Shown here: one piece after another, positions 17,268 through 26,321 of the stretch
Layout of the letters: each line of letters begins with the position of its first letter
Position numbering within the stretch: the first letter of the stretch is position 1
NCBI GenBank assembly: GCA_965199175.1
Contig: OZ240684.1
Location: forward strand, 124,001-188,000
Direction of reading: 5' to 3'
DNA from: G963923945 sp965199175
Lineage (GTDB): Bacteria; Pseudomonadota; Alphaproteobacteria; G963923945
Length of the DNA: 64,000 bases
Made by a program: the position numbers and the translations under genes
The notes under the pieces: generated by a model
What the model saw: the letters and a program-made list of their open reading frames with translations, nothing else
Told to the model about the DNA's origin: nothing
Database searches by the model: none

Positions 17268-17612
<345 letters not shown>

Positions 17613-17667
17613 AGAATCAATCTCATACAGGACGGCTTTTTGGTCAAGAGCTTGATCAGGGAGCCCC

Positions 17668-18402
17668 TCAGGTTGTTTGGGTGGTCTCAACCTGGTCCAG
17701 CAGCCAATCGATTCGCTGCTGGTTTTCTGCATCGGCGTTCCCGCTTAGTTTCCAGGGACGAAAATGGCGTTCAAAAGCGATGATGGCTGCGGTGTCATTA
17801 TGCTCCGGGATTTCGTAGCCATAAGCGGCGAGTTTGTCCAGAAAGGCTGCCCGGTCAACCGGGCGTCTGGCGGCATCATCATCGGGTGTCATATTGCTAG
17901 GCCATAAGCCAATTCCGGATGCGGCCAATCGTTGCCAATCGAATAATTCACCAGGGTCACATTTACGGGTTGGGGCAATATCGGAATGCCCCAGAATATG
18001 CCGGGGCATGATGCGATGCCGGGTGAGAATATCTTTGAGCAATATCTCCAGGGATTCCATTTGCGGTTCGGGAAATGGCCGGTAGCCATGGCTGTGGCCG
18101 GGATTAACCAGTTCAATTCCGATCGATCGATCATTGATTGTATCTGTTCTGCTCCAACAGGCCCGGCCGGCATGCCAGGCCCGGCGGTTTTCCCGGACCA
18201 AACCCAGGATTGTTCCATCTTCCCTGATGAGATAATGGGCACTCACAGCGGCCTGGGGATCACAGAGACGCACCAAAGCCTCCTGATCACTGACCATACC
18301 GGTATAATGCAGAATAACCATATCGACTTCCTGGCCACCGGGTCGCGGCTGGTGGTTGGGAGACGGGGTATCAATGATCATAGGGAGGGGAAAATCTGGC
18401 AT
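17668..18402 (-). CDS. ampD: AmpD-type 1,6-anhydro-MurNAc-L-alanine amidase
   Basis: Zinc amidase of the Amidase_2 family, acting on peptidoglycan fragments in recycling. VILHYTGM holds the first zinc His, SAHYLIREDG and WHAGRACW are family blocks, and ILGHSDIAPTRKCDPGELFD carries the second His and the Asp zinc ligand. No signal peptide is visible, consistent with a cytoplasmic AmpD. The C-terminal half (from about residue 185) is an extension with a PGRP-type peptidoglycan-binding flavour (RRPVDRAAFLDKLAAYGYEI and AIIAFERHFRP). Length 244 residues, start ATG 18402. AmiD-like lipoproteins are similar but would carry a lipobox, which is absent. Confidence 0.88.
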   Translation of the reverse strand: MPDFPLPMIIDTPSPNHQPRPGGQEVDMVILHYTGMVSDQEALVRLCDPQAAVSAHYLIREDGTILGLVRENRRAWHAGRACWSRTDTINDRSIGIELVNPGHSHGYRPFPEPQMESLEILLKDILTRHRIMPRHILGHSDIAPTRKCDPGELFDWQRLAASGIGLWPSNMTPDDDAARRPVDRAAFLDKLAAYGYEIPEHNDTAAIIAFERHFRPWKLSGNADAENQQRIDWLLDQVETTQTT

Positions 18403-18826
18403 GGGCTTGTTCCCTGATTGATCGTGTTGTAACCGGCATGATCATCCACATCATCGGCTATACTGAGTTCCTGATCATGCCCCTTTATGTTTCTTTCCTC
18501 GTATCTTTATCTCAGTCTTTGTTTTAAACGTAGAAGACGTCTTTGTGGAATGTTTGACGCAGACAAGGAAGACTCTTGCAACCGGGTCTGGTTTGGGGCT
18601 TATTATCTGGGGCTTATTGGTCGTCTGTCTGTGATTATATGTTTTCAACCTGAGGGATTTTTAACTCAGGGGTTTTTTAAGGAAACTCCTGAAACCATTG
18701 CGGTTGTTCCTGATTGATTGTTGCGCTGAGTGTTGATGCTATCGTCACAAGGTGATGTGACTGTCTTAAGTCATTGTGAGGATATCTCAGGCTCATACGC
18801 AACATGTTTTATAAAGGGATCATATC
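18403..18826. other. Intergenic gap between ampD and the SH3 gene (divergent)
   Basis: About 420 bases between two divergent genes, so it should contain both promoters. A small palindrome TCACAAGGTGATGTGA lies near 18745-18760. A 76-codon open frame at 18487 has no ribosome site or family resemblance. Nothing else recognised. Confidence 0.4.
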
Positions 18827-19567
18827 TTGTTTATGAAGAAATCACATAACGTTACAAAGGAATCAGATAACCTAACCAGGGCATGGCAGATTGGTGATTA
18901 TTCGCGTGCTTTATTGATGGCCTTGGCGTCTTGTATGGGACGTATCCGGGCGTTTGGTTTTGTTCTGCTGGTTATCGGGGGTGTGGGCTTTGGTCCGGGC
19001 TTTGGTTTCCCGGTCCGGGCCGATTCGGATAGTCCGCTTTATGCGGTTGAAAGCGGCGGGTCTCTTCATGTTGCTCCTGATGTCCGTTCCCCGGCTATAT
19101 TTCCTCTTGATATTGGCCGTAAACTGATTGTGCTGGAGCATCGAGGTGAGTGGATCCGGGCGCGTGATGGTTTGACGGGTCTGATTGGCTGGGTCATTCC
19201 GCAGTTCCTTGGTCCTGATTTGCCCGCTGAGGTGGCGGAACTGACCACCCATAACCGTACAATCGAGTTTGAGGCTTTTAAGGAACGTTTTAATCAGCTC
19301 AGTCAATCGATATCCGATGTGACCGGGTATACGCCGTTTCGCCGGGTTGAGCATATGGGCGGTGGAGCGGCGCGTGTTTTTGCTGATCCTGGTTGGTATC
19401 AGTCCCGGCGTAGTGAGCAACAAGCCTTTCGCATTTTCAATATGTGGAAAGCTGCCAATGCTGGCCAGCCGGTTGTTCTGAGCTTTTCTGATGATCAGGG
19501 CACGGAGCGTTTTATTGTTCTCGATGGCCCGAACCGGCCCCGTTTACTGACCGCACAGACTGAATAA
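18827..19567 (+). CDS. Exported SH3-domain protein (bacterial SH3/DUF1058 type)
   Basis: About 245 residues; the start is TTG 18827 or ATG 18833. A long N-terminal region with a hydrophobic stretch (FGFVLLVIGGVGFGPGFGF) and VRADSD looks like a signal peptide or anchor. The folded domain (about residues 75-130) has LHVAPDVRSPAIFPLDIGRK, LIVLEHRGEWIRARDGLTG and IGWVIPQFLGP, the pattern of bacterial SH3 domains with the end motif GW(V/I). The C-terminal part, with FADPGWYQSRRSEQQAFRIF, is not recognised. Likely periplasmic, perhaps wall-associated. It lies about 100 bp upstream of the AsmA-like gene on the same strand. Confidence 0.7.
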   Translation: MFMKKSHNVTKESDNLTRAWQIGDYSRALLMALASCMGRIRAFGFVLLVIGGVGFGPGFGFPVRADSDSPLYAVESGGSLHVAPDVRSPAIFPLDIGRKLIVLEHRGEWIRARDGLTGLIGWVIPQFLGPDLPAEVAELTTHNRTIEFEAFKERFNQLSQSISDVTGYTPFRRVEHMGGGAARVFADPGWYQSRRSEQQAFRIFNMWKAANAGQPVVLSFSDDQGTERFIVLDGPNRPRLLTAQTE

Positions 19568-19664
19568 CCAGACGGAATAAATCAGACTGAATAATCAGCG
19601 ATCCTGTGGATTACATGATCCCCAACCATTGCGACGGTTTTTGATCTGACGGAGGGAGGATATC

Positions 19665-22600
19665 CTGAAAAAAAAGCTTCTCTATGGAGGAACTGGTCTG
19701 CTGGGTGCTTTGCTCAGCATGTTTTTCATTGCTCCTTATGTCATTGACTGGAATGATTATAAAGCCAGCCTGGTCCGGGTGATTGAGAAACAGACCGGAC
19801 GCTCAGCCCGTGTGGATGGCGATATACGGATTACTTTTCTGCCCATCCCGACGATCCATGTTGAGGATGTTTCTCTGGGCAATCTGCCGCATGCTACAGA
19901 ACCAACAATGGTCACATTCAGCCTGTTGAGTGCGCGGCTGGCTTTGGGTTCTTTGTTGCGCGGTACCATTGAGGCGCATGCGTTACAGCTTGAAGAACCG
20001 GTGATTCATTTACAGCGTTTTCCTGACGGTTCTGATAACTGGACATTCACCCCTCATCCTACCTTGTCCGATCAGGGTATACAGGATCCGGAATCAGGAA
20101 AGGACGATGGTTCAGCCGGTGATACGGTTGCACCGGCTCGTGATATTGATCATCCTGACACCGATCATCCTGACACCGATCACCCTGACACCGCATCCCC
20201 GGCACTTGATCCGATGATCCCTCTGGCGATTTCTGACATTCATATCAGAGATGGGCGTATTTTTTATCATGATCCGGCAGGTGGTGTTTTCGCTCTCAAA
20301 GATATTGATGTGGATATGGCGGCGCACTCTATACGTGGTCCGTTTACAGGGGATGCAACATGGAGCATTCATACGGTTCCTGTGGCCCTGAATTTTGAGG
20401 TTGATGCGGTCACGCTGGATCAGCCATTTGCCATTGATCTGACCATGGGGTTGCCTGATGCCGGTGGACAGGCACAGCTGCGCGGCAGTGTTGATCTTTC
20501 AGGCAGCCGGAGCACAGGTCCACAGGCTCCTGCGTATTTAAAGTTTTCCGGGCGTACTGAACTCACCGGACCCTCGCTCAGCAGCACTGTGACGACACTG
20601 ATGGTTGTATCAGGTTTCTCAGGCCAGAACCGCCCGGCATTCACCCCTTATGCCGACCATATGTATGAGATTACAGGGGATCTGGCGGTTGATGGTGATG
20701 ATCTCACACTCAATGATATGATGATTCGGTTTGCTGACTTCCGGGCCAGTGGTGGCGTGAATGCCCGGCTGGGGGATGCGCCGGAGATTGATCTGGCGGT
20801 GGCGTTTGGACGCCTTGACCTGGATTCCTTCCTGGAAATGATATCCTTACCGGATGATCCCGTTGAGGTTTCGGCCACCCGGGACAATCAGCAGACGCAA
20901 TCGGGTGGTGGTGATGCGGTCGATGATAAAGTGGTTGATGATGGGGTTATTGTACGGGCCAATCTGATTTCACCGGCAGTTCTCTATCGTGGCAAACCGA
21001 TACGTGATGTTGTTGCTGATGTGGTGTTTTCGGGTCGTTTGGTGCGCTTAGGAGGATTGCAGGCGCATTTTCCCGGTGGCGGCCGGTTTGATCTTTCCGG
21101 TGCGCTTGATGTATCGGCAACCCCGGCAACCCTGGAGGGGGATATTGCTTTCCGGTCCGATAATCTACGCCCTGACCTCCAATGGCTTGGTCTGGATGTT
21201 GACGCAATCCCCGGGGATCGACTGCGCAATTTTTCGATTGAGGCGCATCTGAAAGGGGATAGAGAAAATCTGGAATTTTCGGATATTAACTTCAGGTTTG
21301 ACCAAAGCAAAGGCAGGGCAGCAGCTGTCATTGCGGCAGGCGAACGTCCTGGCCTGGGGCTGAGTTTCAATATTGACGGCATTGATATGGATGCGTACCG
21401 GTCTCAGAAATCCCATGATAAGAAACCGGCGGTCGGGGATCGATTGTCGGGGTCTGGACTGTCGGGGGATGGATTGCCTGGGTCTGGATTGTCTCTTTCC
21501 GGGAATTGGCTTGATGTTGGTTTTGATGCCAATATGCGCGGGCGCATCGGTTCAATCAGGCTGGGAGGATTCCCGGCCCGGGAACTCTCCCTGGATGTGT
21601 CTTTTGATCGTGAATCTCTCACTTTCAGGGAGGTTTCTTTCGATGATTTTGCCGGTCTTAAGACGGTGATCAATGGCCGGATCGATGGCTCAGATTTGTT
21701 GCCGAAGCTGAATTTATCTCTCAATGCGATCAGCACTGATTTTGGTGATTCCTTCAAGCGTTTGGGGGGTATGCCTTCATCTTTGATGCAGCGGCTTGGT
21801 GCGGTGACGGTCAATGCGGATCTGGCAGGGGGGGTCAATGAGCTCCGGTATGACGGGACCATCCAGGCTGGTGGTGGTCAGCTGGCCCTTGATGGTGTTG
21901 TGCGTTCATTGATCCTTTCGCCAAAGATTGAGGCGAGCCTTAAGGCGCATTTCCCCTCTTTTGTGGAGTCTGCAGGGTTATTATTCCCCGGCTATCGTCC
22001 GGCTGGCGGTGATCTGGGTTCGCTGAGGGTGGCTGGCCAGTTAGCCGGTGATTTTGAGACTCTGAATTTCTCGAAGGTCAAGGCTCAGCTGGGTTCTGTC
22101 GCTTTGCGCGGCCAGGGGTCTCTTGACCTTACTCAGGATACGCCGCATATGCGTGCTGAAATTGATGCCGATGAAATCATTCTGGATCCTTTTTTCCCGG
22201 ATTCTCCGGCGACCCGGCGGCAGGGATCCCTGGACTCGCCTTCGCCATTATTGATCAAAACCGGGACTGGTGGGGCGGCCCGGAATACCGGATCCCGATG
22301 GTCCCGCACGCCCTATAATTTTTCGGCCCTGCGTGATTTGCGGATGGATATTGTCCTGAGTGGCCAATCCCTGGGGTATGGTTCTTATCATGTTGCCTCA
22401 CCGAAGGTGAACGTGACCAGCGATGGGCGTTTGTTCCGTTTGGCTCCGGTTTCTGGTTCGCTATTTGGGGGTGCTATCGGGTTAGAGGTTGATCTGGCTG
22501 TTGATTCGGTCCCGCATATTCAGGCGATGCTGTCCTGGCAGGGGGCGGATATTGGCACGGCCCTGAAACATTTCGGCCATGCTGATTCGGCAACCGGGGC

Positions 22601-23291
22601 ACTGGACCTGACTCTTGATCTTTCCGGAAAAGGGGAAAACACAGCCGCATTGATTTCCTCACTAAAGGGTCAGGCTCAGACCATCATCCGGGACCCTGTT
22701 TTACGGGGGGTTGATCTTGCTGCGATTGGCCAACGTTTGAATGATTCCCGCGGGGTCACGGGTCTTCTTGATGTTCTGAGGGCAGCATCGGCGGGTGGAC
22801 ACACTTCTTTTGAGACGATTGAGGGCAATTTTGTCATCAATAACGGTGTCATCACCGGGCAGCCGATTGAGCTGATTTCCGATGCCGGGACAGGAATCAT
22901 CCGGTCAAATGTTCATTTACCGCGCTATGTTCTTGATATTGATGGCCAGTTTTCCCTGGCTTCGCCGGCAAATGCACCGCCGCTTGCGGCAAAGATGAGG
23001 GGGCCTCTGGATCGTCCAACCTATCAATTCGTCACCAAAGGGATCGAAGAATATTTGCTCAAGCGTGGGGTTGATTCCTTATTGGATCAATTTTTACCTG
23101 GTTTTTCTGGTCAGCCAAAATCACAATCAGAACCGGTCAAGGGGGGTGCAACCGGCCAGCCACCGCCGCCCCAGGGGGCATCAGCGCCCCCTTCGGAAGA
23201 AAATGAGCCGGCTTTGCCGCCAGCCGGCAGGCCTTCCCTCCCGGATATCAAGGATGAATTGCTGAATGTTCTTGATCAATTACTGCCCTGA
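19665..23291 (+). CDS. AsmA-family protein, probable CTG start
   Basis: 1208 residues. One N-terminal helix (LLYGGTGLLGALLSMFFIA) is followed by PYVIDWNDYKASL, the AsmA signature, and a very long periplasmic body. The C-terminal AsmA region has DLTLDLSGKGENTAALISSL, DLAAIGQRLNDSRG and IEGNFVINNGVI. AsmA-like proteins bridge the periplasm and are linked to phospholipid transport and outer membrane assembly. The first ATG in frame (19710) would split the membrane helix. The CTG at 19665 gives MKKKLLYGG and has GGAGGGAGG 5-6 nt upstream, so I take it as the start. In-frame repeats occur at residues 160-175 (HPDTD three times) and near 590 (LSGSGLSGDGLPGSGLSLSG). The C-terminus is Pro-rich. Confidence 0.88.
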   Translation: MKKKLLYGGTGLLGALLSMFFIAPYVIDWNDYKASLVRVIEKQTGRSARVDGDIRITFLPIPTIHVEDVSLGNLPHATEPTMVTFSLLSARLALGSLLRGTIEAHALQLEEPVIHLQRFPDGSDNWTFTPHPTLSDQGIQDPESGKDDGSAGDTVAPARDIDHPDTDHPDTDHPDTASPALDPMIPLAISDIHIRDGRIFYHDPAGGVFALKDIDVDMAAHSIRGPFTGDATWSIHTVPVALNFEVDAVTLDQPFAIDLTMGLPDAGGQAQLRGSVDLSGSRSTGPQAPAYLKFSGRTELTGPSLSSTVTTLMVVSGFSGQNRPAFTPYADHMYEITGDLAVDGDDLTLNDMMIRFADFRASGGVNARLGDAPEIDLAVAFGRLDLDSFLEMISLPDDPVEVSATRDNQQTQSGGGDAVDDKVVDDGVIVRANLISPAVLYRGKPIRDVVADVVFSGRLVRLGGLQAHFPGGGRFDLSGALDVSATPATLEGDIAFRSDNLRPDLQWLGLDVDAIPGDRLRNFSIEAHLKGDRENLEFSDINFRFDQSKGRAAAVIAAGERPGLGLSFNIDGIDMDAYRSQKSHDKKPAVGDRLSGSGLSGDGLPGSGLSLSGNWLDVGFDANMRGRIGSIRLGGFPARELSLDVSFDRESLTFREVSFDDFAGLKTVINGRIDGSDLLPKLNLSLNAISTDFGDSFKRLGGMPSSLMQRLGAVTVNADLAGGVNELRYDGTIQAGGGQLALDGVVRSLILSPKIEASLKAHFPSFVESAGLLFPGYRPAGGDLGSLRVAGQLAGDFETLNFSKVKAQLGSVALRGQGSLDLTQDTPHMRAEIDADEIILDPFFPDSPATRRQGSLDSPSPLLIKTGTGGAARNTGSRWSRTPYNFSALRDLRMDIVLSGQSLGYGSYHVASPKVNVTSDGRLFRLAPVSGSLFGGAIGLEVDLAVDSVPHIQAMLSWQGADIGTALKHFGHADSATGALDLTLDLSGKGENTAALISSLKGQAQTIIRDPVLRGVDLAAIGQRLNDSRGVTGLLDVLRAASAGGHTSFETIEGNFVINNGVITGQPIELISDAGTGIIRSNVHLPRYVLDIDGQFSLASPANAPPLAAKMRGPLDRPTYQFVTKGIEEYLLKRGVDSLLDQFLPGFSGQPKSQSEPVKGGATGQPPPPQGASAPPSEENEPALPPAGRPSLPDIKDELLNVLDQLLP

Positions 23292-23400
23292 ACAGCAGTT
23301 GCGCGATGGGTGGTTTGGGGGTGCAGGTTCCTGAGCGCTCATGGGTGTTTGTGGTGCCTTGTCTGGGGGAGAACAGACGGGCCGGGGTTTTCAGGATATT

Positions 23401-24816
23401 TCAGGGGCGTGGTCCGGTCATTTCTTCCGGGCGCACCCATTGGTCAAATTGCTGGCTGGTTAAAAAACCCAGGGCCAGAGCGGCTTCCTTTAAGGTCAGG
23501 CCCTCCTGATGGGCTTTTTTAGCAATCTGGGCTGCATGATCATACCCAATATGAGGGTTGAGGGCGGTTACCAACATAAGGGAACGATTCATGAGGTCTT
23601 TGATTCGTTCCTCATTGGCGCTGATCCCGGTGATGCACCGGTCAACGAAGCTGATGGTTGCATCGGCCAGCAGGCGAATCGATTGCAGGACATTATGAAT
23701 GATGACTGGCTTAAACACGTTGAGTTCAAAATGACCCTGAGAACCGCCAACTGTAACCGCGACATGGTTGCCCATAACCTGGGCACAGACCTGAGTCATT
23801 GCTTCGCATTGGGTCGGGTTGACTTTACCGGGCATGATCGAAGAACCAGGTTCATTGGCGGGCAAAATCAGTTCACCTAAGCCGCTGCGCGGCCCGGAGG
23901 CAAGAAAACGGATATCATTGGCGATTTTCATACAGGAGACAGCCATGCTGTTGAGGGCACCGGAAAGCTCGACCAGGGCATCATGGGCCGCTAAGGCTTC
24001 AAATTTATTATCAGCAGTCACGAAGGGTAATCCGGTGATTTCAGCCACCTGGGCGGCGAAGGCTTCGGCGAAGCCTGTTTTGGCATTGAGGCCGGTCCCC
24101 ACAGCGGTTCCGCCCTGGGCAAGTTCTAAGATCCGGGGCAGGGTCTGCTCAATACGCAGACGGCTGTATTCGATCTGTTTGGCGTAGCCGGAAAATTCCT
24201 GTCCCAGGGTAAGCGGGGTGGCGTCCTGGGTATGGGTCCGGCCAATTTTAATCACAGTGGCAAATGTGCGGCTTTTTTCGGCCAGAGCATCATGGAACTG
24301 GCCCAAAGCCGGGAGCAGGCGGTGATGAATTTGTTCGGCTGCTGCAATATGCATCGCGGTTGGAAACGTATCATTGGAGGATTGACCGCGATTGCAGTGA
24401 TCATTGGGGTGGACCGGGGTTTTGGAACCGATTTTTCCGCCCAGCATTTCGATGGCCCGGTTGGCAATCACCTCATTGGCATTCATATTTGATTGGGTTC
24501 CTGAGCCGGTTTGCCAGACCACGAGGGGAAAATGATCATCCAGTTTCCCATCGATGACTTCCTGGGCTGCATCAATCATAGCCTGGGCCAGAGGGGGGTC
24601 CAGCTCCCCAAGCATTTGATTGGCGCAGGCGGCGGCTTTTTTCTGGATTCCTAAGGCTCTGATCAGTGGTTGTGGCATCCGCTCATGGCTGATTTTAAAA
24701 TTTTCCAGGCTGCGTTGGGTCTGGGCACCCCAATAACGATCAGCAGGGACCGCAATATCTCCCATGCTGTCTGTTTCAGTCCGGCTGGGTTGGGTTGAAT
24801 TGGCTGCAGATGTCAT
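23401..24816 (-). CDS. fumC: Class II fumarate hydratase
   Basis: Reversible hydration of fumarate to malate in the TCA cycle; iron-independent homotetramer. GTQSNMNANEVIANRA, GRTHTQDATPLTLGQEFSGY and the signature GSSIMPGKVNPTQCEA (catalytic Ser loop) are all present. Length 471 residues from the ATG at 24816, which has GAGGA upstream; the frame extends to 24906 but that overlaps sspB. It follows sspB on the same strand by 58 bp and converges with the AsmA-like gene. Confidence 0.95.
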   Translation of the reverse strand: MTSAANSTQPSRTETDSMGDIAVPADRYWGAQTQRSLENFKISHERMPQPLIRALGIQKKAAACANQMLGELDPPLAQAMIDAAQEVIDGKLDDHFPLVVWQTGSGTQSNMNANEVIANRAIEMLGGKIGSKTPVHPNDHCNRGQSSNDTFPTAMHIAAAEQIHHRLLPALGQFHDALAEKSRTFATVIKIGRTHTQDATPLTLGQEFSGYAKQIEYSRLRIEQTLPRILELAQGGTAVGTGLNAKTGFAEAFAAQVAEITGLPFVTADNKFEALAAHDALVELSGALNSMAVSCMKIANDIRFLASGPRSGLGELILPANEPGSSIMPGKVNPTQCEAMTQVCAQVMGNHVAVTVGGSQGHFELNVFKPVIIHNVLQSIRLLADATISFVDRCITGISANEERIKDLMNRSLMLVTALNPHIGYDHAAQIAKKAHQEGLTLKEAALALGFLTSQQFDQWVRPEEMTGPRP

Positions 24817-24874
24817 TGCGTCATCCTCATGGGGCTGGAGAGATTGAAGGCAGTAACAAGGGTTTTTGCCGGAC

Positions 24875-25381
24875 TCAGGCGGTTTCTTTTGGATTGCGGA
24901 AGGCATCCAGGGAGATTACCTCAGCGTCCCGGGTATTTTGGGGGGCTTTGGGGCCAGGGGCCGGGACCGATTCGGGGAAAGGTGAAAGAGGATCAGTGAT
25001 GTTATGATCAACAGCTTTACCGGGGGTATTGGTCCCGAACTGAAGATTGAATTGCGCTGGTGGATCGGCAAATAAGGTGACGCTGCTGAATGGGATTTCC
25101 AGAGTTTCGGGGATTTTGTTGAAATGAAGGGTGACCTGGAATTTTTTTTCTTCAACGATTAAATCCCAGAACTGATGTTGGAGGGCGATTGTCATCTCAG
25201 CGGTATGAGTGGCCCGCAAATATTCGGGAAGTATGACCCCCGGATCACCAGTCCGGAAGGTGATGTAAAAATAATGTCCCCCCGGTAACCCGTTTTTGGC
25301 AACCTGCGCCAGGGCGGTTTTCATAACGTTGCGCAAGGCATCCCCAATGAGAAAATCATAATCTAACCCGTCCCCTGACAC
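24875..25381 (-). CDS. sspB: SspB-type ClpXP adaptor protein
   Basis: Adaptor that binds the ssrA tag on stalled-translation products and delivers them to the ClpXP protease. 168 residues from a GTG at 25381 (MSGDGLDYDFLIGDALRNVM). The core has HYFYITFRTGDPGVILPEYL, then FWDLIVEEKKFQVTLHFN and IPFSSVTLFADPPAQF, as in alphaproteobacterial SspB. An acidic/Pro-rich linker ends in EVISLDAFRNP, which resembles the C-terminal ClpX-docking (XB) motif. The gene lies about 120 bp downstream of ssrA, whose tag it should recognise. Confidence 0.92.
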   Translation of the reverse strand: MSGDGLDYDFLIGDALRNVMKTALAQVAKNGLPGGHYFYITFRTGDPGVILPEYLRATHTAEMTIALQHQFWDLIVEEKKFQVTLHFNKIPETLEIPFSSVTLFADPPAQFNLQFGTNTPGKAVDHNITDPLSPFPESVPAPGPKAPQNTRDAEVISLDAFRNPKETA

Positions 25382-25500
25382 CTCTCATCATCCTTCTTTT
25401 TTGGTTGTTTGTGGCGTTGTATTTGGCCTTACATGTCTGTGATTTTACGTGTCCGTGGTCTTCATAAAGTTATGTGGTCTTCATAGGGTGACCTGGTTGT

Positions 25501-25935
25501 CCGGCCACAGCCCCGGATAGGGTGGGGGGCTTCTGTTGCCCGGCGCCCCCCGGGCCGCGCTTGCTTTATATCACCAAAGGATTAAGCAGCGAGAGCCAAT
25601 TCATTATCGTTGGCATCTATAAGATGAGCCGTTGACGGCGGCATCCCACCGGGTGAAAGTCAAGTCCTTTCCACGTGCGTCGATCCTGTTTCGCCCCCAT
25701 TTTTGAACATGGTTATGATCACAAGTATGATAACCGGGAAAGCCAGTGATTAAAAATCAATGGATTAAAAATCGCTGTCATGCCAGAGATACCAAATACG
25801 CAAGAACTACCAAACGTAGAGATACCAAATGTTAAAGACACTCCATAGAGATGGTGGAGGCGCCGGGTACTGCCCCCGGGTCCGCCACGGGTCCTGAAAT
25901 GACGTTTATCACCATAGCCGGAATGACCATTTCTG
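25501..25935 (-). ncRNA. ssrA: Two-piece (circularly permuted) tmRNA
   Basis: On the minus strand the acceptor piece comes first and ends GGCGCCTCCACCA at 25852, with a T-arm-like CCGGG-GGCAGTA-CCCGG. After about 150 bases of intervening sequence the coding piece begins GGGGGCGAAACAGGATCGACG at 25698; its first 7 nt pair with CGCCTCC of the acceptor end. The tag frame at 25614-25582 reads ANDNELALAA and stops at TAA. A GC-rich pseudoknot (GCCCGG/CCGGGC interleaved with GGGGC/GCCCC) follows at about 25520-25556. tmRNA rescues stalled ribosomes and tags the nascent chain for ClpXP. The permuted layout is a mark of alphaproteobacteria. The outer ends (25501 and 25935) are estimates. Confidence 0.93.
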
Positions 25936-26321
25936 GCCATTTTCCGACCCTGGGAGTATAAACTGTTGGTCCCAACTTGCAAAGGGCCTGCGATACGATT
26001 GTTGAAAAAGCGGTAAAAAGTTGGAAAAGCCGTAAAAAGGACTGGTCTGTCGACAATACAGATGGTTTATTCCGGCAGGTTGGTGAGAGAGAATCAAGTC
26101 GGTGAAAGACAGTTCGTGGTGAAAGACAATTATCGTGAAAAATAAAGGCGCATATTATGCTGTGGTATCTTGTACTGTGGTATCTTGTACTGCGGTATCA
26201 TGGTGTGGGATATATGGCCTGATGGCATGTGATGATGACCGGGGTTGTTGGTTCATAGCCGCACCATCTTTCATGATGATTATTTCTGACGATTATTCCC
26301 AAAAATTGAGTCGAGGGACCC
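25936..26321. other. Gap between ssrA and thyX with 15-bp tandem repeats
   Basis: About 390 bases with the promoters of divergent ssrA and thyX. At 26161-26190 the 15-mer TGTGGTATCTTGTAC occurs twice exactly, with a third degenerate copy to about 26205. An open frame on the plus strand here reads through the repeats and shows no protein-like features. No gene recognised. Confidence 0.5.

Noticed and set aside
18487..18717. Small open frame of 76 codons between ampD and the SH3 gene
   Set aside because: No ribosome site, odd composition, no family resemblance.
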